DNA from: Actinomycetota bacterium
GTDB lineage: Bacteria > Actinomycetota > Acidimicrobiia > Acidimicrobiales > Ilumatobacteraceae
Reading direction: 5' to 3'
Assembly: GCA_016700055.1 (NCBI GenBank)
Contig: CP064997.1
Coordinates: 2,914,001-2,978,000 of the forward strand
Length of the DNA stretch: 64,000 nt
Each line of letters starts with the position of its first letter. Positions within the stretch are counted from its first letter, which is position 1. Of the stretch, positions 1 to 7,625 are shown piece after piece. The notes beneath the pieces were generated by a model, which saw only the letters and a program-made list of their open reading frames with translations, did not search any database and was not told the origin of the DNA. Made by a program: the position numbers and the translations under genes.

Positions 1-699
1 GGACTCCAGCGGGGAACCGCCCGTGTGGGCGTGGAAGCGTTCGGCCGCCCGAGCCGTGAGGTGGATGCCGGCGCGTACCCGCACGAGCTCGGCGAGTTCG
101 CTGACGCACAGCGGAGCGAGACGCAGCCGGCGGCCGCGTCCGTCGCGCACGAGGCGGTGGAACTGCTCGAGGCCTGGGGCGGTCGGTCGCTGCACGATCA
201 ACAGCACAACGCTGCGGTCGTGCAGGCGGCGGATGGCGAAGGAGAGCGCATGCACGGACGCCAGGTCGGCCCACTGGGCGTCGTCGACGACGACGAGCAG
301 CGCCCGCTCGCGACCGTGGTCCTCGGTGAGACCGAGCACGATCTCGCCGACGGCCAGCGGGTCGGGGCGGGTGCCGTCCCGATTGAGGGCTGGCGGGGAG
401 GGGAGCCCGGCCGCGGCGGCCTCGCGGAGCACCTGGTCGACGATGCCGAAGTCGAGCTGGCGCTCGAGCTCGTCGCCACGCGCCCACAGCACGATCGCGT
501 CGGCCGGCAGCATGGCCGCGACGGCGCGCGCCAGCGCCGACTTCCCCACACCCGGGTCGCCTTCGATCAGGACCAGCTGGGGGGCGCCGTCCAGCGCCCG
601 TTCGACGGCGAGTTCGGCGACGGCGTGCTCCGTGGCGCGACCGACGAGCACCTCCTCATCGCGCCCCCCGCCCGCGCGCCCCCTGTCGCGGCCTGTCAC
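1..699 (-). CDS. LuxR-family (LAL-type) regulator, N-terminal AAA ATPase part, truncated by window edge
   Basis: The reverse strand reads from GTG at 699 off the window edge, so only the first 233 residues are visible. They show an NTP-binding module: Walker A EGDPGVGKSAL about 45 residues in, and Walker B with hydrophobic residues before VVDDAQWAD near residue 130. The DDAQWAD form is typical of the large ATP-binding LuxR regulators (MalT/LAL group), whose C-terminal HTH would lie outside the window. An in-frame stop lies just upstream of the GTG, which fixes this as the furthest start in this frame; a TAGCGT hexamer 9 nt before it suggests a leaderless message. Long open frames on the plus strand here are codon-bias shadows. 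What the protein senses cannot be told from this fragment. Confidence 0.75.
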   Translation of the reverse strand, partial: MTGRDRGRAGGGRDEEVLVGRATEHAVAELAVERALDGAPQLVLIEGDPGVGKSALARAVAAMLPADAIVLWARGDELERQLDFGIVDQVLREAAAAGLPSPPALNRDGTRPDPLAVGEIVLGLTEDHGRERALLVVVDDAQWADLASVHALSFAIRRLHDRSVVLLIVQRPTAPGLEQFHRLVRDGRGRRLRLAPLCVSELAELVRVRAGIHLTARAAERFHAHTGGSPLES

Positions 700-707
700 T
701 GGGGAGG

Positions 708-713
708 GACGCT
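708..713 (-). promoter_or_regulatory. -10 hexamer of the truncated LuxR-type gene
   Basis: On the reverse strand TAGCGT ends 9 nt before the GTG at 699. No purine-rich ribosome binding site lies between them. This matches the leaderless pattern seen at many genes in the window. Confidence 0.4.
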
Positions 714-754
714 AACCGTTCGATCAGGGCCCCTGAGCCGTCCGGTGCGGGCGG

Positions 755-800
755 AAGTGCGATATGTCAGTACAGACGGGTGTCGTGAGATATCGCACTT
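755..800. promoter_or_regulatory. 11-bp perfect inverted repeat between yjjW and the LuxR-type gene
   Basis: AAGTGCGATAT at 755-765 is exactly mirrored by ATATCGCACTT at 790-800, with a 24-nt spacer. It lies upstream of the regulator start (699) and just beyond the yjjW stop (824). The symmetry continues weakly inward (TCA on the left side, TGA on the right). Two readings are possible: an operator for the adjacent regulator, or a transcription end for the yjjI-yjjW operon. The wide spacer and absence of a U-tract make an operator more likely, but this is inference. Confidence 0.5.
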
Positions 801-823
801 CGCCGGTCGGCCGGCGCGCGGGT

Positions 824-1576
824 TCAGATGACCGTGAGGTCGAAGGGCGAGACGGAGCGCAGCAGGTCGGCTGCCGCGTGGAGCGACTCCGGCGTCGGCG
901 GTACAAGTGCCGGAGAGTGCGGGCGCGCGCCGTGGGCACGAAAGCCGATCACCTTCAGGCGCATCGAAGGGTCGACGCCGGCCAGCCACTCACCCGTGCG
1001 GCGCAGCAGGTCCGGATCGTCGTTCACCCCGGCGACCAGCAGCAGGCGCACCTCGTACAGCAGGCCGAGTTGCGCCAGGTGCTCGATGCTCGCCAGCACG
1101 TCGTCGTTGAGCTGGCCCGTCGAGCGCAGGTGGATGTCCGGGTCGAGGCACTTCAGGTCGATCATCGCCCCGTCCATCACGCCAGCGAGACGGTCCCATG
1201 TGGCGGGTGGGCACGCCCCGTTCGAGTCGACGAAGCACGTCAGCCCCGCGGTCGCCGGATAGGCCTTGATCGCCTTGAACAGCTCGTACAGGAACTCCGG
1301 CTGCTGGGTGGCCTCCCCGCCGGAGACGGTCACGCCGCGCACGAACGGCGCCGCCCGGCGGATGCGCGCGGTCAGGTCGTCGACGGTCGTCGCGAAGTGC
1401 GCGCCGTCGGCGTGGGGGATCGTCTGCGGGTTGTGGCACGCGAGGCAGTCGAAGTTGCAGCCCTGCAGGAAGACCACGAACCGGTTGCCGGGACCGTCGA
1501 CGTTGCTGAACGCGATCGTGTCGGCGACGTAACCGACGTGGCCGACCGTGCCGACGACGCCGGGCGCCTTGCTCAC
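824..1576 (-). CDS. yjjW: YjjW-family glycyl-radical enzyme activase (radical SAM)
   Basis: This 250-residue protein has the activase cluster motif CNFDCLACHNP (CX3CX2C) near residue 40, which binds the 4Fe-4S cluster used to cleave S-adenosylmethionine. An SGGEATQ motif follows near residue 85 and is the usual SAM-contacting GGE segment. Known activases of this family abstract hydrogen from a glycine of the partner enzyme. The partner is the adjacent yjjI: the two coding regions overlap by 4 nt in a GTGA arrangement (GTG start at 1576), so translation is coupled. The extra ferredoxin-like cluster insert found in many activases is not evident. Confidence in the family is high; the substrate of the system is unknown. 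Confidence 0.88.
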   Translation of the reverse strand: MSKAPGVVGTVGHVGYVADTIAFSNVDGPGNRFVVFLQGCNFDCLACHNPQTIPHADGAHFATTVDDLTARIRRAAPFVRGVTVSGGEATQQPEFLYELFKAIKAYPATAGLTCFVDSNGACPPATWDRLAGVMDGAMIDLKCLDPDIHLRSTGQLNDDVLASIEHLAQLGLLYEVRLLLVAGVNDDPDLLRRTGEWLAGVDPSMRLKVIGFRAHGARPHSPALVPPTPESLHAAADLLRSVSPFDLTVI

Positions 1577-3132
1577 CGCGGCGAGAGCTCGTGGGCGTGC
1601 ACCCGCTTCACCGCTCGCTGCGTGAGGTGGTAGGCGTCCTCGCTGCCGGCGGCGAGGTAGTCGCTGCCGTGGCGCACCGCGCCCTGCGAGGCGATGGCGG
1701 CGAGATCGCTCTTGCGCACCAGGTAGCCGGTGATCCGTACGAACTCGTTGTCGTCGAGGTTGAACGTGAAGTCACGCATGCCGCGCTCGAACGCGCCGCG
1801 GATGATGTCGACCATCGCCTGCGGATTGCGCACGGCTGTCTCGTCGACGTGGAAGATGTCGCTCACGCCGGAGGGGAAGAAGCGGTGGTGGGGTGCGCAG
1901 GAGAGGATGTGGTCGAGCATCTGCGGCTCGTCGCCGACGGGGATGCGCGTTCCGGCGGTGACGTGGTCGTCCAAGTCGATTCCGCCCTGGCTGTGCAGGT
2001 AGCAGCGGCCCTGCCCGCCACCGCAGTACGGCATCGGCCGGGCAGCGACCAGCTCGGCGGTGCGCTCGACGATGCGTGCTGCCAGCGCGTCGGCCTCGGC
2101 GCTGTGGCCGTAGCGCACCTCGCCGCCTGCGTCGCGGCCCTCGTACTGGAGCAGCAAGTTGGTGCACTCGGCGAGGCCGAAGATGCCGAACATCGCCGAG
2201 AACCGCTCGATGTCGATGAGGCCCTCCGTGGCCAGCCAGTGGGTGTCGAAGAAGCGCTGCTGCTCGACCAGGCTGCGGATGCGGGCCTCGGCCAGCTCGG
2301 CGGTGAGCTCTACGTACTTCGCCAGCGTGGTGGCCAAGAAGTCGTCTACTCCGCCGATGTGGCGCAGCGCGACCTCTTTCAGGTTGAGTCGCACCAGCGT
2401 GTGCGCGCCGCCACCGATCTTCAGCGAGTTGTAGCAGCTCACCGCGGCGTAGGCCTCGCCGTGGTCGCCGACCATCATCGGGTGGTTGACGAAGTGCGGC
2501 TTACCGGTCTCGAACACGGTGCGCACCGCGTCTTCGACGAGATCGTCGGGCGTGATGGCCGGGTCGACCTTGAGCGTGATGTTGGGCACCGCCTGGCGCA
2601 GGCTGCGCTCTACGCGCAAGATCGAGCGGGTGATGCGGCTGTCGCCGGGGCCGAGGTCGAGGTGCGCGAACGCATCGGGCTGCATGCGGTCGATGCCGAT
2701 CCACAGGCGGCGGATGCGGGCGTCGAGCTCGTCGTCGCTCATGTCGGCCGGGACGAAGCGCTCGAGCACCTTGTCGAGGTCGCCGAGGTACACGGGGTAG
2801 GTGGTGACGCTCGGGACATGCGCGTACATGATCTGCAGGAAGGCGATCGCGTCGTCGAGCGTCTGCGGCGGCGGGAGCTCGAGCCACTGCAGTCCCTGCT
2901 GCAGGGCCAAGACGTAGTCGGGGAGGATGTAGCGGGCCGTGTACGGCGCGTTGCCCTCGTACAGGTCGCAGATGACACGCTTGTCGAGCGCCTCGCAGCA
3001 GGCGTCGCTGATGTCGGGGTACGGCAGGGCTTCGACGGCGAGCGCCGCGAGACGGCGCACCTTCTGGTCGTAGCCGATGGTGCCGTCCTGGGTGAGTGCC
3101 GCCGCACGCGCCTGGAACTCGGTCATCTCCAT
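1573..3132 (-). CDS. yjjI: YjjI-family glycine radical enzyme (DUF3029)
   Basis: The 519-residue protein matches the length and layout of E. coli YjjI, a glycyl radical enzyme whose reaction is not established. Near the C-terminus the sequence RITGYLVRKS places the candidate radical glycine at about residue 469. A cysteine in the loop FGLAECTNLL (around residue 320) is a candidate for the thiyl-radical residue; this assignment is by analogy. Start ATG 3132 is followed closely by a second ATG (codon 3), and TAGGAT lies 6 nt upstream, implying a leaderless transcript that continues into yjjW. Presence of an oxygen-sensitive radical enzyme implies at least occasional anoxic growth. Confidence 0.88.
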   Translation of the reverse strand: MEMTEFQARAAALTQDGTIGYDQKVRRLAALAVEALPYPDISDACCEALDKRVICDLYEGNAPYTARYILPDYVLALQQGLQWLELPPPQTLDDAIAFLQIMYAHVPSVTTYPVYLGDLDKVLERFVPADMSDDELDARIRRLWIGIDRMQPDAFAHLDLGPGDSRITRSILRVERSLRQAVPNITLKVDPAITPDDLVEDAVRTVFETGKPHFVNHPMMVGDHGEAYAAVSCYNSLKIGGGAHTLVRLNLKEVALRHIGGVDDFLATTLAKYVELTAELAEARIRSLVEQQRFFDTHWLATEGLIDIERFSAMFGIFGLAECTNLLLQYEGRDAGGEVRYGHSAEADALAARIVERTAELVAARPMPYCGGGQGRCYLHSQGGIDLDDHVTAGTRIPVGDEPQMLDHILSCAPHHRFFPSGVSDIFHVDETAVRNPQAMVDIIRGAFERGMRDFTFNLDDNEFVRITGYLVRKSDLAAIASQGAVRHGSDYLAAGSEDAYHLTQRAVKRVHAHELSPR

Positions 3133-3138
3133 GGGCGA

Positions 3139-3144
3139 ATCCTA
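3139..3144 (-). promoter_or_regulatory. -10 hexamer of yjjI-yjjW
   Basis: TAGGAT on the reverse strand ends 6 nt before the yjjI ATG at 3132, which places the likely transcription start at or next to the start codon. Confidence 0.45.
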
Positions 3145-3246
3145 CGACTTGTGCCGGCCCCGATATCGGGCCGTTGGTCCCTTGCGCAGCTGCTAGTCCG
3201 TAGATCCACACCAACTACTTGTAGGTGTCGGACACGAGGGGGCGAC

Positions 3247-4269
3247 ATGGCAACACGGCACGGGTCGGCAACGGTGACGTTGCCCGCCGACACCGAGATC
3301 TCGATCACGCGCTCGTTCGAAGCGCCGCGCACGCTGGTTTGGGACGCGCTGACCACACCACGCCACCTGCTGCGCTGGTGGGGACCGCACAGCAACCCGC
3401 TCGTCGCCTGTGAGATCGACCTGCGCCCCGGCGGGGCGTGGCGGCACGTGACCCGTGGCGCCGACGGCGTGGAGCTGCAGTGGTGGGGTGTCTACCGCGA
3501 GGTGGTCGTGCCCGAGCGGATCGTGTCGACAGAAGTGTTCGGCGGCTTCCCCGACGCGGAGTCGGTGAACACCATGACGCTGACCGAGCACGACGGGGTC
3601 ACGACGTTGCAGACGCTCGTACGCCACCTGAGCTCGGAGTACCGCGACGCTCACGTTCGATCCGGGATGGAAGCCGGGATGCAGATCACCTTCGACCGCC
3701 TCGACGACCTGCTCGCCCTCGCCGGGACGCCGTCGGAGCGGTTCCGGCGAGTCGCCGGTCGATTCGGCGATCGCGTGCGCGAGATTCCTCAGGACGCCTG
3801 GTCCGCTCCGACCCCGTGCAGCGGCTGGGTCGCCCGCGACGTCGTCGGCCACCTGGTCGAATGGGTGCCGGCGGCGATCGGGCGCCACGGGGTTCCCTTC
3901 TCGGTGCCTTCCGTCGACGACGACCCGGCCGGCGCGTGGAACGCTCTCGCCACCACGCTCCAGGAAGCGCTCGACGACCCCGAGACGGCGCAGCGCACCG
4001 TCGACACCGGCCCCCCGGGCGAGATGACCGTCGAGCGGGCGATCGACACGTTCGTCACCGGCGACCTGCTGGTGCACACGTGGGACCTGGCGCGGGCGTG
4101 CGGTCTCGACGAACGACTCGACGAGACGATGGTCGCTGACATGCTCGCCGGGATGGAGCCGATGGACGAGGCGATGCGCGCGAGCGGCCACTTCGGCCCG
4201 CGGGTGACCGTGCCCGACGACGCCGACGCGCAGGCCAAGCTCCTTGCGTTCACCGGCCGCCGTCCGTGA
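3247..4269 (+). CDS. Fusion of SRPBCC (AHSA1-like) domain with a DinB/maleylpyruvate-isomerase-like domain (TIGR03086-type)
   Basis: The first ~155 residues are an SRPBCC/AHSA1 fold: a RSFEAPRTLVWDALT start, the LLRWWGP segment and FGGFPDAE. The second half begins near residue 160 (RFRRVAGRFGDRVREIP) and carries W-APTPCSGW-ARDVVGHLVEW, the hallmark of the mycothiol-dependent maleylpyruvate isomerase N-terminal/DinB-like four-helix domain, including the conserved metal-ligand His of GHLVEW and a later LLVHTWDLARA. Both domains occur alone in actinobacteria; here they are one 340-residue chain. Start ATG 3247 is preceded by GAGGGGGCGAC. The open frame extends far upstream but that part lies antisense to yjjI and is not coding. 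It overlaps the convergent SDR gene by 20 nt. The substrate is unknown. Confidence 0.8.
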   Translation: MATRHGSATVTLPADTEISITRSFEAPRTLVWDALTTPRHLLRWWGPHSNPLVACEIDLRPGGAWRHVTRGADGVELQWWGVYREVVVPERIVSTEVFGGFPDAESVNTMTLTEHDGVTTLQTLVRHLSSEYRDAHVRSGMEAGMQITFDRLDDLLALAGTPSERFRRVAGRFGDRVREIPQDAWSAPTPCSGWVARDVVGHLVEWVPAAIGRHGVPFSVPSVDDDPAGAWNALATTLQEALDDPETAQRTVDTGPPGEMTVERAIDTFVTGDLLVHTWDLARACGLDERLDETMVADMLAGMEPMDEAMRASGHFGPRVTVPDDADAQAKLLAFTGRRP

Positions 4270-5704
4270 GGAGGGCGCCTTCGGCCCGCTCGCGGATGGC
4301 CGCGAGCAGCCCGGGGAAGGCGAAGCGGTGGAACGGCAAGACGGCGTACCAGTACAGGTAGCCCAGCAGGCCGCGTGGGTCGTAGAAGGCAGTCTGCTCC
4401 ACCACCGATCCGGCGGCGTCGGGGCGCACCTCGAACTGGAGCCACGCGTCCCCGGGCAGCTTCATCTCGGCATGCAGGCGCAGCACGGTCGGGGCTTCGA
4501 GGGCCTCGACCCGCCAGAAGTCGAGTGGTTCGCCGACCCGTAGCTCACGCGGGTGGCGGCGGCCTCGACGCATCCCGACGCCGCCGAACAGCCGGTCGAT
4601 CACGCCGCGCAGCTGCCACAAGGCGTTGCCCGCCGGCCAGCCCGACTCGCCGCCGAGCGCGCAGATCACGGCGAACACCTGCTCGGGCGCCGCGGCGACC
4701 CTGCTCACGTGACGCTCGAACAGCATCCCCTCGTGGGTCGACAACCGCCTGCCTTCCGCGCGGTCGCTCCCGCTCGTCAGGCTCGACGCCCACGTCGTCT
4801 CCACCTCGTCGGAGTCGATACGGGCGAGCGTTCGCCGCAGCGCCTCCTCGTAGCCGACCGGGTGGACGTCGAACTCGTGCCGGGCACGGTCGTCGCGAAC
4901 CACCACTTCGGTCTGCAGGCTCTCGATGAGCGGGCGGGCGAGGCGGTACGGGATCGGCGTCACGAGGCCGACGAAGCGGCTGCTCAGCTCGGGCCGCGGC
5001 ACCGGGAGCGTCCAGATGACCCGATGCAGGCCCCTGACCCGGGCGTACGTCTGCATCATGTCGCGGTAGGTGAGCACGTCGGCGCCGCCGATCTCGTACA
5101 CCCCCGACGCGCTCGGGTGATCGAGGGCCTCGAGCAGGTACTCGAGGACGTCGCGCACGCCGATCGGTTGGCAGCGGGTGTCGATCCATCGGGGCGTGAT
5201 CATGATCGGAAGACGCTCGGTCAGCGCGCGGAGCATCTCGAAGCTCACCGAGCCCGAGCCGACGATCACGGCGGCCCGGAACTCGACCGTGGGGACGCCG
5301 GCCGCGGCAAGGGCCCGCCCGACCTCTTGGCGCGATACGAGGTGCTTGCTGCGCACCAGGTCGGAGTTGCCGAGACCGCCCAGGTAGACGATGCGCCGCA
5401 CACCGGCGCGCGCCGCTCGTCGGCCGAACAGCTCGGCCATCTCCAGGTCCCGCTCGCGAAAGCTCCCCTCGGCGGTCATCGAGTGCACGAGGTAGTAGGC
5501 GACCTCGACGTCACGCATCACCCGGGCGACGGCTGCCGGGTCGGAGAGGTCGCCGGCGACGACGTCGACCCCGGGCCACCAGTGCTGGCCGGCCAGGCGA
5601 GCCGGGTCACGGGCCACACAGCGCACTTCGTGACCGCGGGCGACGAGCCGGGGGACGAGTCGCCCCCCGATGTACCCCGTCGCACCAGTTGCGAGGACCC
5701 GCAC
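4250..5704 (-). CDS. NAD(P)-binding SDR-family protein fused to DUF2867
   Basis: The protein of 484 residues starts VRVLATGATGYIGGRL, the Rossmann nucleotide-binding motif of atypical (NmrA/SDR_a5-like) reductases. That domain runs to about residue 280. The C-terminal ~180 residues form a DUF2867 (SRPBCC-type) domain ending in a hydrophobic stretch (LGYLYWYAVLPFHRFAF) that may be membrane-associated. This two-domain arrangement is widespread in actinobacteria and of unknown function. GTG 5704 is chosen because it has GGAG 6 nt upstream and puts the Rossmann strand at the N-terminus; an in-frame ATG at 5779 would add 25 residues of non-conserved sequence. Confidence 0.8.
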   Translation of the reverse strand: MRVLATGATGYIGGRLVPRLVARGHEVRCVARDPARLAGQHWWPGVDVVAGDLSDPAAVARVMRDVEVAYYLVHSMTAEGSFRERDLEMAELFGRRAARAGVRRIVYLGGLGNSDLVRSKHLVSRQEVGRALAAAGVPTVEFRAAVIVGSGSVSFEMLRALTERLPIMITPRWIDTRCQPIGVRDVLEYLLEALDHPSASGVYEIGGADVLTYRDMMQTYARVRGLHRVIWTLPVPRPELSSRFVGLVTPIPYRLARPLIESLQTEVVVRDDRARHEFDVHPVGYEEALRRTLARIDSDEVETTWASSLTSGSDRAEGRRLSTHEGMLFERHVSRVAAAPEQVFAVICALGGESGWPAGNALWQLRGVIDRLFGGVGMRRGRRHPRELRVGEPLDFWRVEALEAPTVLRLHAEMKLPGDAWLQFEVRPDAAGSVVEQTAFYDPRGLLGYLYWYAVLPFHRFAFPGLLAAIRERAEGALLTDGGR

Positions 5705-5827
5705 GAGCGCCTCCGCGGCCTCGGCCGAACAGTCGTCGATCGTACCCGTCTCCGTGCTGTGGCGCCGGGGTGTGGGCACGCCGGGGTGCCAAGGACCTAA
5801 GCCCCTTGCACTCTGGTAGGTGGCCCG

Positions 5828-5857
5828 TGACCGATGGCACTTCCCAATGGGTACATT
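5828..5857 (+). promoter_or_regulatory. Candidate promoter of the lipid-synthase operon
   Basis: TGACCG (5828-5833) and TACATT (5852-5857) are separated by 18 bp in the 200-bp gap upstream of the acyl-CoA dehydrogenase gene. The -35 match is poor, so this is only a candidate. It would give a leader of about 40 nt with a normal GAGGGAGG ribosome binding site. Confidence 0.3.
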
Positions 5858-5905
5858 CGACGAGATCCGAGTCGAGGTCTACCCGGCCCGAGGGAGGCGA
5901 CCAAC

Positions 5906-7591
5906 ATGGCTGCTGGGGCTGTAGGAGCTGCAGGGCTGGACACCGATGTCCTGGAGATGACGCTCGACGCCATCGCGGGATTCGCGCACCGCGAGCTGCC
6001 CGACGCTCGGTTGATCGAGCTCGACGAGCGCGACGAGTTCCCGGCCGAGGTCGTGAAGAAGATGTGCAGCGACGAGCTCGGTGTGCAGCTGCTGTTCATC
6101 GCCGAGGAGTACGGCGGCATGGGCGGCAACGCCTTCGACGTGTACCGGGTGTGCGAGAAGATGGCCGAGATCGACCTCGGCGTGGCCACCTCGGTGCTCG
6201 CCACCTTCCTCGGCAGCGACCCGATCCTCATGGGTGGCACCCCCGAACAGCAGAAGCTGTGGATGAGCCGCATCGCCGAAGAGGGGCTGCTCTTCGCCTA
6301 CGGGGCCACCGAGCCCGAGGCCGGTAGCGACCTCGGCGCGCTGAAGACGGTCGCGGTACCGGTCGAAGAAGGCGGCCGCGTCGTCGGGTACCGGATCACC
6401 GGCAAGAAGCAGTGGATCAGCAACGGCGCTGTCGCCGACTTGTACACGATCCTCGCGAACGCTCCCGGAGGCCCGACGTGGTTCGTCGTCGAGCACGACA
6501 CCGAGGGCTTCGAGAAGGCCAAGCCCGAGAACAAGCACGGCATCCGCCTGTCCAACACGGCGGCGCTGTTCCTCGACGACGTGTACGTCGACGCCGACCG
6601 CCTCGTCGGCCTGGTCGAGGGCCAGGGCCTCTTCCAGGCCCAACTCGTGTTCGGCTACACCCGCCTGATGGTGGCCGCGTTCGGGCTCGGCGGGGGGTGG
6701 GCCGCCCTCGACCGCGCGATCCCGTACTCGGTGGAGCGCATCCAGGCCGGCGGGCCGCTCAGCGAGAAGCAGGGCTACACCCACAAGCTGATCGTCCCCC
6801 ACGTCGTGCGGCTAGAAGCCGCCCGCGCCTACATCGAAGAGACGGCCGAGCGCATCGACGAGGGCACCCACGGCACCCTCAACACCGAGGGCGCGGTCGC
6901 CAAGTACCTCGCCACCGTGGCCGGCAACGACGCCGCCGACGCAGCCATCCAGGCCCTCGGCGGCTACGGCTACACCCACGAGTACATGGTCGAGAAGGTG
7001 AAGCGTGACGTGCGCATCACCACGATCTACGAGGGCACCTCCGAGATCATGGAGATGACGATCAGCCGCGACCGCTGGCAGCAGCACTTGAAGACCAGGG
7101 GTTCGCACTACCACGATCTCGCGGTCGAGCTCGAGGCGCTGGCCGCTCGCCGGCCCGAGGTCGGCGCCGGCGCTGCCGCCCTCGCGCATCACGCGCTGGC
7201 CGAGGTGATGGAGGTGATGCGGGTCGGGCGCCTCACGCGCAACCAGCATCTGCTGTTGCGCCTCGGCGAACTGGTCGCGGTCGTCGAGGGCTCTGCCGCG
7301 CTGGCCAGGCGCGCGGCGCGCGCGCTCGACGGAGTGCTGCCGGCGAAGGCCGACCGCCGGCTCTCGGCCGACGCGCTGGCCACCGCGGCGCGGGTGAACG
7401 CGAGGGACGCCGCCCTGCGCGTGGTCACCGACGGGCTCCGCCTGGTGATCGGTGCAGGGGGGGCGAGCGCGGGTGACGTGCGCACGCTCGAGGCGACAGT
7501 CGGCATGCCGGCGGTCCTCGCGGCGCAGGCGGGGATGATCGAAGACATGGACCGGGTTGCCGACGCCCTCTACGGGCGTCAGAGCGCATAG
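5906..7591 (+). CDS. Acyl-CoA dehydrogenase (VLCAD-like, with C-terminal extension), first gene of lipid operon
   Basis: The 561-residue flavoprotein has the ACAD signature FAYGATEPEAGSDLG and KKQWISNGAVAD in its middle, and the catalytic-base segment TIYEGTSEIME near residue 376 with Glu in the usual long-chain ACAD position. About 170 residues follow that segment, as in very-long-chain/ACAD9-type enzymes. The ATG at 5906 follows GAGGGAGGCGACCAAC. The next gene, the megasynthase, begins only 34 nt after the stop, so the two are co-transcribed. The family oxidises acyl-CoA to trans-2-enoyl-CoA. In this operon, where no enoyl reductase domain is present, it could set the desaturation level of the product or recycle acyl chains; that role is inference. 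Confidence 0.85.
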   Translation: MAAGAVGAAGLDTDVLEMTLDAIAGFAHRELPDARLIELDERDEFPAEVVKKMCSDELGVQLLFIAEEYGGMGGNAFDVYRVCEKMAEIDLGVATSVLATFLGSDPILMGGTPEQQKLWMSRIAEEGLLFAYGATEPEAGSDLGALKTVAVPVEEGGRVVGYRITGKKQWISNGAVADLYTILANAPGGPTWFVVEHDTEGFEKAKPENKHGIRLSNTAALFLDDVYVDADRLVGLVEGQGLFQAQLVFGYTRLMVAAFGLGGGWAALDRAIPYSVERIQAGGPLSEKQGYTHKLIVPHVVRLEAARAYIEETAERIDEGTHGTLNTEGAVAKYLATVAGNDAADAAIQALGGYGYTHEYMVEKVKRDVRITTIYEGTSEIMEMTISRDRWQQHLKTRGSHYHDLAVELEALAARRPEVGAGAAALAHHALAEVMEVMRVGRLTRNQHLLLRLGELVAVVEGSAALARRAARALDGVLPAKADRRLSADALATAARVNARDAALRVVTDGLRLVIGAGGASAGDVRTLEATVGMPAVLAAQAGMIEDMDRVADALYGRQSA

Positions 7592-7625
7592 CGCCGTCCG
7601 GACGAGCCGGACGAGGAGGGGCCAG

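Noticed and set aside
3208..3228. Partial palindromes ACACC/GGTGT and CTAC-TT-GTAG before the SRPBCC gene
   Set aside because: The two symmetries have different centres and short arms; not distinguishable from chance.
1591..3246. Long plus-strand open frame across the yjjI region
   Set aside because: It is the antisense of yjjI, with His/Val/Arg-rich composition and no domain. Only its 3' part from 3247 is a real gene.
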